This document shows, in pieces, positions 45,180 to 57,008 of a stretch of 64,000 nt of DNA. This DNA is from Anthopleura xanthogrammica (Eukaryota > Cnidaria > Anthozoa > Actiniaria > Actiniidae), in the NCBI GenBank assembly GCA_964019055.1, contig OZ025210.1, forward strand, positions 9,527,492 through 9,591,491, in the 5' to 3' direction. Every line of letters begins with the position of its first letter. The stretch's first letter is position 1. Both the position numbers and the translations under genes were made by a program. A model generated the notes under the pieces. It was not told the origin of the DNA, searched no databases, and saw nothing but the letters and a program-made list of their open reading frames with translations.

Positions 45180-45520
45180 GGGTATGACGTAAACGTGAAA
45201 AAGTTCATTTCGATGTTTCCCCGGCAACGGCTCTAAGCGGGCAACAATGAATTTTCAGTGCGATTTGAGGCCGTTTAGTGTTGTTTTTTTTTTTTTTTTT
45301 TTTTTTGGTAGGATAAAAAAAAACACACTAAACGACCGCAAATCGTCCTGAAACTTAGCCAGAAGACCGAACGAGGTACAAATAGCGACTGAAGCAAGTT
45401 TTGCAGCAAAATGTTGAGTGAAACATATCATTTTATTTGTTATCCGTATTCTTGCCCCATACATTGCCCTATAAAACATGCACAGAACGTTTGCTTGGGC
45501 TGCCTGTGAATATTGTAGCC
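45180..45520. repeat. Partial copy of the 47.4-kb element
   Basis: Shares with 47376-47847 the series GAACGAGGTACAA, AGCAAGTTTTGCAGCAAAAT, CCCCATACATTGCCCTATAA and GCTTGGGCTGCCTGTG. A poly-T run (about 45283-45306) interrupts it. Confidence 0.6.
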
Positions 45521-45755
45521 TGAATTCGTTTTGGAAATGAGAAGTGTATGTTCAAAAATCATATGATTGTGAGGATTTAGTCCAAGACACTTTGAAAGGA
45601 GGCATCTTAAAAACATTGGGAGCCCTAAACGCGAATTAATTTAAAATTTCATCTTCTTGTTTCATTCATGCTTAACGTTTTAGGTATGAATATAGTCCCC
45701 TTCACAGTTCTCTGCGCCATCTTGAAAGATAGCCGTACCTTTGCATCGAAGCGAG

Positions 45756-45852
45756 ATGAATGGTGAGCTTGTAATGATAGACACCTCAAATGCTTTTTTT
45801 AACACTTTGGACAATTATTCACATGTCTCTATCATTCCAAGCTCATCGTTCG
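45756..45852. repeat. Imperfect hairpin
   Basis: GATGAATGGTGAGCTTGTAA and CATTCCAAGCTCATCGTTC are inverted around an AT-rich centre. No coding evidence. Confidence 0.45.
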
Positions 45853-46617
45853 GCACAGGGCATTGTGAAAGAGACTATTTGTATTTTATTGGTAGATTAA
45901 CCAGGACCATACTTCCAGACATCGAGTGCTGAATCATCGTATGGACTTACGGCTACGCTGGAGATTTCGACCCCAACACCGCTATCCCGGGAGGACATTA
46001 CTGACTGATCAGGAAGCTCGGCCGAAGCCTAAGGGAGAGGTTAGTCGGCCCCTAGACCGTAGATGATTAACCCCTTGCTATGACCAGCACACCCGGTATG
46101 TCACTTGTGTTGCTGATGGTTTTGTTGCTGTGGTTATTTCTTTCCATGTGGGAGGTGTCTTGAAAAAAAACCAGATGCGACCTTATACGCTTGGGGAAAG
46201 AATCAGAACTGAGATTTATTTTCTCTCAAGATATTTCGACAGAAGGCATTTTTTGGTATCAAGTGAGCCATAAAAAAGGAAATCAAGCATGCGCATGCGT
46301 ATAATGCATCATTTATGAAACACTACTGTTGACGGAACCAGTGCATGCTAACTAATTCATTCAGCTGGAATCATAACACGACGTTTCACTTGCATTTTAG
46401 CTGATTTAATTTAACTTTATTTTTTAATACGACCATGTTAAAAATCATTTAATGTTAAAATGTTTCAATCCAGATGAAACTTTGAAACACTGTTGTTTAT
46501 ATAATGACAAAACAACCATAAATTTTGAATTGATTTGATTATATACACCTTTTATTATTGGTTTATTTCAAGTAGTTCCGAGAGTTTAATAAAATATAAA
46601 AAATTGACTATACTTAA

Positions 46618-46739
46618 GGCCCGGTTTAGACGTCGAATTTCACATATGTCGAATCTAATGCAAAGGAATTCCGAAACAATAGGTTTTGCTCATTTGCATT
46701 AGATTCGACACATGTGAAATTCGACGTCTAAACCGGGCC
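46618..46739. mobile_element. Harbinger-type mini-MITE with TAA target duplication
   Basis: GGCCCGGTTTAGACGTCGAA and its near-perfect inverse end the element. TAA flanks it at 46615-46617 and 46740-46742. A decayed relative with the same GACGTCGAATTTC motifs lies at about 46775-46855. Confidence 0.8.
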
Positions 46740-46952
46740 TAACATTTACTCATACTAGATATAAGACTAAAGGCTAAGTTTAGACGTCGAATTTCAGATG
46801 TGGCGAATCAAATGCAAATGCAAATGCAAAATTCGACGTCTAATATGGGCCTAAGTGATTCCGGGTTTTACGGATTCCGAGTCCGGCTCTGGGTTTTACA
46901 GTATGCCACTGCTTAGTCCATTTCATATTGTTTATGCCCATCCCCAACTGCT

Positions 46953-49253
46953 CTAACTAGTCTTCGTACTGGCCTCGCTTGTGTCCAGTAGTTTTACTAT
47001 TCTGTCTCCTGTGGTGTCGACTAACTTGGCAGATATTTCCTGCTGTCGATATTGTTTGTTTGTTTGATATCGTAGATGAGGATTCTTCAGTAGCAGGACC
47101 TTTTTTACGGCCTCAGCCACTTCACTGGGTGATTCACCGAGATTCTTGTAGCTGTGATAATATGATTGCAAGTATGACGTCAACAGTGCCTTTGTTTGGT
47201 CGTCAGTAGAGGAGATATCGATGTCGTCTCGTATTCCCTTTGCTTTTACTGCAAACTCTGTGGTTATGGGACCGGGCTCGATTATAGTTGACCTAAAATG
47301 ATATATAACAAACCACTTTACCGTGTTATAAGACTCAGGTTTTGATCAAAAAATGTACAGTCAAATATAGCCAATGGAACCACAGGTAGCCCAAGCGTAG
47401 AGTTAGTGAGCTGTGACGTCATTAGCTTCAGTGAGTGGATTTCACGTGGTTTGAAAATATGCTTTCAGAAAGACTTAAGTTATCTAATGCTTTTGAATAG
47501 TCTCTAAATATGTTATTTGGTAGATGAGCAACACTTTGGTGATGAAATATTGGCATAAAATTGTGTTTTTGAGGGGTTTTGAGCCGTTTGAAAATCTGCC
47601 TCGCTCTCTCTATTTACATCACAGGCAGACGGCCTCAAATCGCGCTGAAACTTCGCCATAATACCGAATGAGGTACAACTGAACAGCAACTGAAACAAGT
47701 TTTAAAAGAAAATGTTAAGTTAAAGATTTTATTTTTTTATCTGTATCCTAGCCCCATACATTACCCTATAAAACATGTACTGAAAGTTTGCTTGGGATGC
47801 CTGTGTGTACAGCTCACTAACTCTACGCTTGGGCTACCTGTGGTACCACAAAAAGTCTACGCAAATAAGGATTCCAAGATATACAATAGAGGGAAGCTAA
47901 CAAAGAATACCGGCAATAGATACCGATCAAATTTGAACATGATCGAATTAAAGGAACCAGAATTATTGGCATTCAAAAGTGTCAAAAATTTACAAAGAAT
48001 GTATGGTTACAGGGGACAAGCGTCCCCTGTAACCATACATTCTTTGTAAATTTTCAACACTTTTGAAGGCTTGTAACTCTGCTTCTTTTTTAAGAAACAC
48101 CTTTAAATTTGCTAGACTTACTAATCATGAGATGCTTTATCAGATAACAAAACGTTTTTGCTCATAAGATAAAATTCAAAACTCGCCCCAGTCCCTTACT
48201 CGTTTCCAAAGTGGCTAATTGAATTACGTACACCGCTTTGTCCTCTATTGTGTGTGGTACACGAAGAAGGACCCGAGTTCTTTGTATGGCATACACTATT
48301 ATTCCATTGTATAGGCTATGAACTATTCCTTGAATGGATTAATATTTAATTTACGATTTATAACCATAATTATTTATTTTCAATGTGTTGGAATGACCCT
48401 GACCAACTTGAAATAATCATCTTTTGATCGAGTCAAGTATTGGAAGAAGAAGAAGAAGAAGGTATTACCTGTAAATTTTAGGCTATGAAAATATTTACCT
48501 GATATTGAATTTCTGAAGCACTGGAGCGAATGATTCAGTAAAACCCTCGATAGCAAACTTGGTAGCACTGTAGAGCTCACCAAACGGGACTCCAATAAGT
48601 CCATATACACTACCAATATTAACAATATGGCCAGAGCGTTGCTTCTTCATATGGGGAACTACGCTGTTCGTCATTCTTATTAAACCAAATACATTGGTGT
48701 CAAAGATGCTTTTGACCTTGTCCATGTTGGCACACTCAGGCACACAAAACAAGCCCATGCCTGCGTTATTCACTGGATCATGAAGAACAACCATGTTAAT
48801 TGTTATTCATAATGATTAGTAAATGATGGGGGTTCTTAACTTTTAATATGTAAAAGTCACATTGAAGTAATTAAAATTGATCTTTGATGAGAGTGACATG
48901 CATGATGTATTCCATCGCTTACCTAGAACATCGATTCTTCCTTCATTCTTCATGACTTCATCGACTGCATCATTGACAGATTGGTCAGAACACACATCAA
49001 GTTGTATGATTGTGAGCAGATCTCCTAACACCCCTTGAGCTGCTTCTTCTAGGGCTTCTTTCTTGCTTAAATTCCTCATCGAAGCGTAAACTTTGAAACG
49101 CTTCTGAGGGTCATTTGCAAGCAAGGCTGCAAGGGTAAGACCAACACCAGAAGAAGACCCAGTCACGAGAACCACTCTTTGGGACAGATTCTCTTCGTAT
49201 TCCTCTGCTTCGTTAACTTGGAAAGACGCGCTTTTGGATGCCCCGTTTCCCAT
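46953..49253 (-). CDS. RDH8/17-beta-HSD1-like short-chain dehydrogenase, copy C, with N-myristoylation-type extension
   Basis: Coding exons 49253-48923, 48772-48499 and 47292-46953 give 314 residues, in frame. Compared with copy B it has about 24 extra N-terminal residues, beginning MGNGASKS. Gly2 and Ser6 followed by Lys fit an N-myristoylation site. The catalytic set is intact: TGSSSGVG, NNAG, SVYG...LYSATK (Ser-x12-Tyr-x3-Lys) and PGPITTEF. PHLRYQTNKQY is the RDH8-type C-terminal signature. A membrane-tethered oxidoreductase on retinoid or steroid-like lipids is inferred. The second intron carries the palindromic elements at 47.4 and 48.0 kb. Confidence 0.88.
47376..47847. mobile_element. 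MITE in SDR copy C intron 2
   Basis: GGAACCACAGGTAGCCCAAG at the left is inverted at the right (CGCTTGGGCTACCTGTGGTACC). Arms extend through GTAGAGTTAGTGAGCTGT, about 40 bases each. Confidence 0.8.
47968..48069. repeat. Perfect-looking hairpin in SDR copy C intron 2
   Basis: AATTTACAAAGAATGTATGG and CCATACATTCTTTGTAAATT flank TTACAGGGGACAAGCGTCCC. Its centre resembles the core of the 39.3-kb palindrome (ACAAAGAAATGTATGG). Confidence 0.75.
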
Positions 49254-50741
49254 GATAATCCTGCTTTAAAACTGTTGCTATAACAGTTATAGCTACTACA
49301 GAATTTTCTGCTTTAAATAATGTGTATATTATAAGACTGTAAAACTGGCAGTAAATCTATTGATTGATTGATTATTGAAGCGCAGAGGAAGTTGGTTACG
49401 GCCTAGAGGAGCCAATGGTAACAGTGTTTACTGGTTACCATGACCACAATAGTTATGTATGTCAATACGATTAATCCAATGTCAGCCTTTTTACGAACCT
49501 TAACCTATGCTGTTGTTTACATTTAGCTAATATAAAGAATTCTTACAATACTTTGAATGCAATTCGGAAGTTGGAAAGCTTAGATTAATTTTAGCTAACT
49601 ATTTCTCGGGCCCCTTTCCTTCTTTACAACAAAGGAGTATTTTGTTAAAGAACAATTTCCGCTGTGGACTACACATTCACTGATGTATGACATTCCACTT
49701 TTGTATGGGGAATCGTTAACATTAGCCTGAGAAAACAGACGTCAGTTTCGCGGGGGACGAGGAGCGAAAGGGCGTCTGTATTTTCAGGCTACGTTAACAT
49801 ATGGCTGGTGTTGTTCTTGGCACGCGTAGTCGCCGTTGCTCGTCGTCGTTGTTGTCTATGTATGGATCGGGGTTATGAACTGAAAAAGCTGGCTTCCAGA
49901 GGCTCTCTCGCTCCAGTACGTGCTTCTGGGTACCTGGGATTCGTTGCCTCCGGCCTCAAGATCTTTGACGTGACGCCTACGGCGCCTTCCACCCACAAAG
50001 CGAGAGGACCTCTGGCACCCTAAAAGGCTAACGTTTAATAACGCCAATGAAATTGATATGAGAAGTAATGGATGTGTCTAAGTATTCCTCAAAAGCTAGA
50101 AGCCAGCTCAAAATTTAAGAATCGTTTTCAGTGTGCATGCAATTTTATCCAGAATTTCTCACCTTCTTTTGTTTAATTAAAAACAAAAGAAATCTGGGAT
50201 AAAATCGCATGCGCACTACTGAAAACGATTCTTAAACTTTGAGTTGGTTTATTCCATTGAACCGTTATGAATTGATGGTTCTGTAAAATACAAATGCGCA
50301 CACAATCAATCAATGTAAAAAACACGAATTATCCATGGATGGAAAAGCCTTTATTTTAGACTGTTCTGTCGATGATAACTTTTTCAAACGAAGATTCTCA
50401 ACCAAGTAGACAGACATTTAGAAAAAGGATTCGATAAATAGTTGACTCACACAATAAGAAATCAAAAGTTGAACAATATTCGCCAGCAATTCTAGGGCAT
50501 GTCGCTTATTACCTAAGTAAAGAGATTATGAGAAACAAAAGAAGCTTGTATTGAGTCAGTAGCACTGAATGGATAACTGCCGAGGAGAAGACGATTGTCT
50601 CGTAACAACAGGTGTTTTAAAATTCAGGTTCTTAACCAACTCACGTCAAACCCATATACCGAATGACCATTTGTATAACGATGTACGAAAAACTGATCCA
50701 GCTAGTTTGATCAACGAAATATAATGTATAGATAGAAGTAT
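49254..50741. other. Intergenic between SDR copy C and the first small membrane-protein ORF
   Basis: Holds a short hairpin (AGCCTGAGAAAACAGACG opposite CGTCTGTATTTTCAGGCT, about 49722-49792), an unusually GC-rich patch at 49800-50020 of unknown nature, and the MITE at 50101-50249. Confidence 0.4.
50101..50249. mobile_element. Mariner-type MITE, family A (copy 2)
   Basis: AGCCAGCTCAAAATTTAAGA, CACCTTCTTTTGTTTAATTA and GATAAAATCGCATGCGCACT match the copy at 12312-12478. It is shorter by an internal deletion. Confidence 0.75.
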
Positions 50742-50996
50742 TTAAATCTCTTGTTTCTTAATGGGAAGACGCTTCAAGTCAACAGGATGAAAGTGAAGAT
50801 TGTAGAGCGTGTATGCAATACATCCAAGTAATCCCGCCATGAATACTACTACAAATACGACTGCAAAAGATGTATCTAAGCTGCTGTACTGACGGTCGAT
50901 CTGTTGTGCTGAAACACACGATGAACTTGGTGGGTTTTTGATCGTCATAGCGGCCATCACCGACAATATCATGCAAACCATAGTAGTCAATGCCAT
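50742..50996 (-). CDS. Small intronless protein with signal peptide and TM helix, unknown function
   Basis: 84 residues from the first ATG (50996). MALTTMVCMILSVMAAM is a probable signal peptide. A short polar ectodomain (KNPPSSSCVSAQQIDRQ) follows, then a TM segment at about 45-66 (AVVFVVVFMAGLLGCIAY). The basic tail is HFHPVDLKRLPIKKQEI. I recognise no family. Layout and tail pattern (H-F...L-P) resemble the ORF at 54019-54330. Confidence 0.5.
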   Translation of the reverse strand: MALTTMVCMILSVMAAMTIKNPPSSSCVSAQQIDRQYSSLDTSFAVVFVVVFMAGLLGCIAYTLYNLHFHPVDLKRLPIKKQEI

Positions 50997-52949
50997 CTTT
51001 ATAATTCTCTGTATCGACAATTATTCGTCTATTGGTGGGATGTGCTGGTTTGTTTACTAACGACGAATATTAGGGGCTTATGGTCTACATCCACCTCCGT
51101 CTGTCCCTCCGTCTTGAAAGGTTGAACACGATTTCTAAATCCATTTGTCCGCAGAAAATAATGATAGAATTGTTATTAGATAACTGAAGATTGTACTTCC
51201 GTCCATTAAAATTCTACAATGGGTACTTACGTCATAAAGATGACAACTACAAGTGATGAGAAAAGCAACAAAAACGAGTAAAAAATGTAAATATGCTGAA
51301 TGAACTGAGACATTACCAACTGTTTTACTGGATATTTATTAGTACATTATCATTTTGAATATTAATTTATCAATTTTCTACATGAGTTTCAAACGATGTC
51401 ATTGACTCGGCTATTTTTGTGACAGCCGTCATCTGAAACATCATACAATGACAATATGCTTCAAACTCACGTGGGGAAAATTGAAAGGCCGTAAAGCTAA
51501 CATTAATATTAGCATTTTCAAAACGTGGTGTTTGAAATATCATGTGCTAAAGTGCATCGTGCATGCCCTAAAGTTCAAATATTTCTAGAAATTCCATACA
51601 GCCTCGTACGTATAGTTCTATAAATTAAAATCTTCAATTTACTGCAGCTGTAACTGATATACAGCCAGAGATGTCAATTAGGATTTAGTTCTACTTGTTG
51701 TTCCCTTACCCATGCACGATAGGCAATCATAAGGGAACTTAACTGGCCAGTACATAGGATATTTGGCCATTTTTCCCCATTGTCCATATTAATTGATTGC
51801 AAAACTCGATTTTTTGACCGTTTTCTAAAGGCATGATTATACGGCGTAATTTTCTCTGCAGCTTGCACGGAGCATTGCAGCGTGTGACTTACAGCGCAAT
51901 TTGAAAAAAAAAATGTGGTGCACAGCAATCGTTGCGAAAAGTAGATATATATCATATCATGACTTAATCCTCTTCCATTTCGCATGCTGGATATCACCAA
52001 ATTATCTAGAAGGAAAGGATGTCATATTTTCGATAAACTCATTAAGTTACGTCAGATAACAGATGTTCAGCCAGAGAAATTTCTAGGCTTTGCTAGCTAG
52101 CAGCAAACTATATCACCAAACTAACTAGCTGTAAAGGATGCGAGATATGTTCAAAGTTCCCGCATTTAATGAAAATCGACAAATTTACAGACGTTTGTAT
52201 GGTTTGGGGTATACGCTCTACCCCCAGATAGCATATACAAAGTCTGTAAATTTGCCGTCGATTTTCAAAAAACGTTTTCTCGGCCGATATGACATCTGAC
52301 ATAATGAATCTTTATAGGGTTACTAAAGTAAAGGTGCTCTTTCTAGTGCTGGTATTGGTTTTAATTTTAACTCATTTGAAATTTCGGCCGCCATTTTGGA
52401 AAAAGGTTTATCAACAGGGCCTTTTCTTCACATAGCCTTTGGCAAACGCTTTTGGGGTAGACCGTGATTCTAGACAGTCAGTAGCTCCAGCTAGTAATAT
52501 ATAAACAGGATAAGAAAAATTGCTGAGAAACTAAGTGGGGTAAACTGTATATTCAAATCAAAACCATGGAACTAACGTGGAATTATTACTTTTTGGTGTT
52601 ACTCGCTATTATGCAATAAAGTCCATAATATTAGGTACCAAAACTCGGGATAAAGTTGGAACAAAGATGGCCTTTAGCTGAACAAGGAAAGACACACAAA
52701 ATATGATTTTTAGAAAAATTTAAGATGTAATAAATTATATTTTGTAGAAGAAAGTAATTTGTTTCGATAGTTTATAAATATTAGCTCAATCTGGAACCGA
52801 CGGTGTTAGCTGTTTTCAGTCGGCGTCAGTTGTTGATAATATGACGTGGGTTCAGGACTAATAATATATACTATATTTCTATCTTTATATACTATAAACA
52901 AAGACGAAATGAATTCTATGTTAACTCAGTGGAAATGAACTCAATGGAA
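50997..52949. other. Intergenic, left part, between two small membrane-protein ORFs
   Basis: Mostly AT-rich. An imperfect inverted repeat at about 52170-52275 (GAAAATCGACAAATTTACAG opposite CTGTAAATTTGCCGTCGATTTTC) is the only structure seen. Confidence 0.4.
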
Positions 52950-52950
52950 G

Positions 52951-53158
52951 GTCCTGAAGGGGGGTCCTAATCCCATTTCCCAGCCCAAAATTTTGCAAAA
53001 TCTCAGTCAAAATCATGCAATATCTCAGTCCGAGTTGTAGCTAGAGTTAGAGTTAGAGATTTTGCAAAATCCTAATCCCAGTAGTTCCAGTGCATAAAAT
53101 CCCATTTTCCCAGCCTAAAAAATGGCGAATCCCAGCTCCCATTTTACCCCTTCAGGAC
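52951..53158. mobile_element. MITE with GTCCTGAAGGGG ends
   Basis: GTCCTGAAGGGG and CCCCTTCAGGAC are inverted termini. CCCATTTTCCCAGCC-type segments are repeated inside. Confidence 0.7.
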
Positions 53159-53254
53159 ACTCAATGTAAACTGAACTGAAATCAAACTCAATTCAAATTA
53201 ACTTCAAATGAAACTCAACTAGCATCAACTCGATCGAATATCCGATCCAAGCGG

Positions 53255-53520
53255 TCCACTGACTTAGATCAGCCTAGAGTTTAAGGGCGGATCTAGGGGA
53301 TTACAACTCATTGTTTTAGTATACGATATACAAATTGAACAGTCATTATAGTGTATGTATGACGTCTAAAATGACGTCTCTTCAGTATTGGTCATGAATG
53401 CAGGTTTTGGAATACCCCCTCCCCCCTACCCCTGCCCTAACTAAAAAATAACCCTGGATCCGCGCTTGGAGTTAGCCTGCCCTGTCTTTGATCAGCCCAG
53501 GGTTGTTTCAGGGTATCGAT
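53255..53520. repeat. SINE-family tail with nested hAT-type MITE (about 53283-53467)
   Basis: CTGACTTAGATCAGCCTAGA at the left and GATCAGCCCAGGGTTGTTTC ending GGGTATCGATA at the right belong to the window's SINE family. Between them lies an element with AGGGCGGATCTAGGGG and CCTGGATCCGCGCTT ends, like the copy at 5992-6151. Confidence 0.65.
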
Positions 53521-53635
53521 AAAAATTTAAGAAATATTTGCTGGGTTTTCCTCAAACTGATACTAGCTGTAGATTCTAAAACTCCTGTTGCGTATATTCA
53601 GTATTCAGAACCAGCCCTCACTTCATAAATACATG

Positions 53636-53637
<2 letters not shown>

Positions 53638-53667
<30 letters not shown>
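53638..53667. repeat. (AC)n microsatellite
   Basis: About 14 uninterrupted CA dinucleotides. Confidence 0.95.
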
Positions 53668-53672
<5 letters not shown>

Positions 53673-54018
53673 CTAAACTAGGCATCAGCTATTTGAGCTT
53701 AATATTATCGTGTTGTTATAAATAGTATAATCTACTCTCCCTAACGCGACTGTCAGAGATAGGTATAGGTAGTCAAAGGTTTGATTCCTTGTGATAACTC
53801 ATGTCGCTTGGCTAACTATTATAGTAAATTAAGTGATTGACTGAACTACAGTTGCTCTGATGTTTAAACAAAATCCACAAGGTGCTGCTTCATTGTTAAA
53901 TGAGTCAAGAGTAAAGAATCGTGTATAGCAACAACAAATTGTGTGTTGTCAAAGAAACGAGTTAAAGGAAAAGATCAAGTCATGAATACCGCGAATAAGC
54001 CATGGAGTTTGAGTTCAG

Positions 54019-54330
54019 TCAAACGTATCTCAGCTGACCATCCTTTGTTTCTGGAAGAGGCATAAAATAAAAATGTTCGTGACAAAATGTCATGCTAAGA
54101 CAAACATATAGGCCACAGATAGCACAGGTTACTGCCACAAAAAATAAGAATGTTTCTTTGTAAATAGGATACCAGGCATGCGTAGACGATAGCTCTTGAT
54201 AACTTGTCGATTTGCGTTGAAAACTGTCTTTTTCTTGATGCGAAAATAGACTGCTTCCTCCTTCTGCTTTGCTCGTGATTAATATTACCGTAAGAAAAAT
54301 AAATAGACTTCCATTCCACGCCAAATTCAT
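54019..54330 (-). CDS. Small intronless protein with signal peptide and TM helix, unknown function
   Basis: 103 residues from the first ATG (54330). MNLAWNGSLFIFLTVILITS is a clear signal peptide ending near KAEG. A polar Ser/Gln-rich ectodomain of about 30 residues leads to a TM helix at about 61-82 (FLFFVAVTCAICGLYVCLSM). The tail HEHFYFMPLPETKDGQLRYV follows. No family is recognised. Possibly a distant paralogue of 50742-50996: same strand, same layout, similar length. Confidence 0.5.
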   Translation of the reverse strand: MNLAWNGSLFIFLTVILITSKAEGGSSLFSHQEKDSFQRKSTSYQELSSTHAWYPIYKETFLFFVAVTCAICGLYVCLSMTFCHEHFYFMPLPETKDGQLRYV

Positions 54331-55136
54331 TCTTGAATCACGTATTATCAGTCTGTCTTGTCGCCGTGTATCGCGAAGATGCAAAGAGATATACAAAGAC
54401 AACGGCTGTGCTGGTAAGAGATTTAAGTGATGACTAGATTGAAGCTTATCTTTCTCCTTGATCCTATATCACCTCTTTTGTTTTCACTGCCAGTACGTAT
54501 GTATACGTGATATAAAGTAGATATTTCACTGGTTATTTACAGGCCATTTTGTTCCTTTTCTTTGACGTTTTATCCCCGTTAACTCAGACAAAAAAAGCAC
54601 ATTCGCGATATCCGATCCAATACTTCCCTAATTAAACATAACTGCTGTTTGGTGCGTTTATACTGCCTCAATCTATCATGGCAATTGTTTCGAAGATTTA
54701 ATGATTGAGCCTCACTCACTTAAAACGCCTCCCGCGTATTGCAACGGTTTCTAAAACAGCGGAAATGAAAACACCCATAAAACACTAAAATTCACCTGCT
54801 CTTGATAACGATTGCTTTTAGATATAAATTTGAGTTCGGTGTCATTCTTCGAAGTTTCTAGATCTTGTTTTAAGACTTTTTCTTCAAACACAACAAATAA
54901 TATGCAAGAGTCATGCGAGCACATATTTCAGTACACAAACATTGATTCAAATTTGCTTGCATTTCTCTTCTAATAGTACATAACATATACATTTTCAAAT
55001 GGCCAGTAGGTTCAAGGAAAAAAATGAAAAAAAGAGAAAACTTCATTGTGTCGGCGGTTCATATAAAGCGTGTGGCTATTATCGGCATATTGAATACACA
55101 TTTTAACAGACTTGAAGTACTGCCCTGGGGCAATCA
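54331..55136. other. 5' flank of the 103-residue ORF
   Basis: About 800 AT-rich bases with no supported gene or repeat. Confidence 0.35.
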
Positions 55137-55239
55137 ATGCTTCAAGCAAACGTTCAATTGAAACTCTTGTGTGATGCCATTACAGATAAGAACAGTTACT
55201 GTCACGTCATATTCATCAATCATCAAGTCGTCGTGTGCA

Positions 55240-55965
55240 AGTTTTTAGTCGGTGAGATGCGTCAGACTGCCGTCGTGTGCGAGGGTTCAGTCAGTGAGGT
55301 GCGTCAGACTGCCGTCGTGTGCGAGGGTTCGGTCGGTGAGGTGCGTCAGATTGCCGTCATGTACGAGGTTCAATCGGTGAGGTGCGTCAGATTGCCGTCA
55401 TGTGCGAGGGTTCAGTCGGTGAGGTGCGTCTGGCTGCCGTCGTGTGCGAGGATTCAATCGGTGAGGTGCGTCATCAGACTGCCGTCGTGTTCGAGGGTTC
55501 GGTCGGTGAGGTGCGTCGGGCTGCCGTCGTGTTCGAGGGTTCGGTCGGTGAGGTGCGTCGGGCTGCCGTCGTGTTCGAGGGTTCGATCGGTGAGGTGCGT
55601 CGGGCTGCCGTCGTGTTCGAGGGTTCAGACGGTGAGGTGCGTCAGACTGCCGTCGTGTGCGAAGGTTCAGTCGGTGAAGTGCGTCAGACTGCCATCATGT
55701 GCGAGGTTCAGTCGGTGAGGTGCATGCGTCGGGCTGCCATCATGTACGAGGGTTCAGTCGGTGAGGTGCGTCAGACTGCCATCATGTGCTAGGGTTCAGA
55801 CGGTGAGGTGCGTCAGACTGCCATCATGTGCGAGGTTCAGTCGGTGAGGTGCATGCGTCGGGCTGCCATCATGTACGAGGGTTCAGTCGGTGAGGTGCGT
55901 CAGACTGCCGTCATGTGCGAGGGTTGGGTCGGTGAGGTGCGTCAGACTGCCGTCGTGTATCCAAT
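55240..55965. repeat. GC-rich 42-bp minisatellite
   Basis: Unit GGTTCAGTCGGTGAGGTGCG followed by TCAGACTGCCGTCGTGTGCGAG, about 17 copies, CpG-dense against an AT-rich background. A block of about 129 bases is duplicated (marker GCATGCGTC at 55722 and 55851). Because 42 is a multiple of three, two plus-strand frames stay open for 193 and 136 codons. There are no splice or start features to support a protein. Confidence 0.9.
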
Positions 55966-56786
55966 CGATCTTTGACATATTTATGACATTCTATATACTC
56001 TTTGTATAAGTAACATGAAATATATATCCACAATGATATAATGTCGTTTTCTTCAGTGTACTTATTGTGAAATTGAAAAAAACGAATTTATCTTCTTATT
56101 CAAAACTATATAATGCTAAATAGTTCCATCACTTAGTGAAAACAACTCACTCTTAGCTGGTGTTGATAGTAGGATGTTATAGTTTATCATGGCAGTTCGT
56201 AATCCACACAGTGTTTTGGTCTTTGTGTCAAAAGACGGATTCTGAATCAGCTGTGTTTTTAAAAACAGGGAATCTGAAAGATCTTGTAATTCATAATTGA
56301 TTTGCCTAATGCTATTGAAGCAGAATTAGTCGAATAGCAGCAAAAAAGACTCCTAATATACAGTAATCCTTTCTTATAATAAAAGAAAGAAAAAAAAAAA
56401 GAAAAGTATTACATGATTATAAAAAGATTTGAATTGTGTAGCCAATGATCTGATTACGAGGCACCCCGCGCGCACCTGATCACTAAGACAGGTTGATTCA
56501 ATCCGTTTCAGCATTTTTGAACGATAATGAATATAATGTATATATATAATGTAGTTTGTGAATATGTTAATTGTCGTGGTCCGTATTATCACATGTCTTC
56601 AACGTTCCATTGTTCAGTGCACTAAGTATATATGGATTCGTTTTATGATCATCACGCTCTTTACTAGTCATACGTGATATATGAAGTAATATCGAAAGTA
56701 ATATTCTTCGTCACCCAATGAAATTGTCCAAGACCATCGGTAAAGATCTGGCTCCAATTTGGTTTTACTGATCGTCTTGTGATGTG
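55966..56786. other. Intergenic, no feature seen
   Basis: AT-rich with a poly-A/T patch near 56385-56405. No exon or repeat is supported. Confidence 0.35.
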
Positions 56787-57008
56787 ATGATTTCTGTTAT
56801 TCTTCTTGGCATCTTTGGTTCATTGCTGGCAGTAGCCATATGCTATATGACATGCTCATTATCGAGAACATGTTACGAGTTACATAAAAAGGAAGCTGAA
56901 TGTGGCGCCGAAGTAGAGGCGTCACATGCCACAGACTCTGGCGAAAAACACTGTCAGCGACTTATGGACGAAATAGATGATGTAAAAAACTGCGAGTCAA
57001 TCGTTTGA
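56787..57008 (+). CDS. Small intronless protein with N-terminal hydrophobic segment, unknown function
   Basis: 73 residues from the first ATG (56787). MISVILLGIFGSLLAVAICY is a membrane anchor or signal. The remainder is polar and Cys-containing (TCSLSRTCYELHKKEAECG) with an acidic C terminus. No family is recognised. Only length, membrane segment and position beside two other small membrane ORFs support it. Confidence 0.3.
   Translation: MISVILLGIFGSLLAVAICYMTCSLSRTCYELHKKEAECGAEVEASHATDSGEKHCQRLMDEIDDVKNCESIV

Noticed and set aside
55137..55792. Repeat protein of 193 or 136 residues
   Set aside because: Open frames follow from a 42-base tandem unit; no signal, splice site or domain supports translation.
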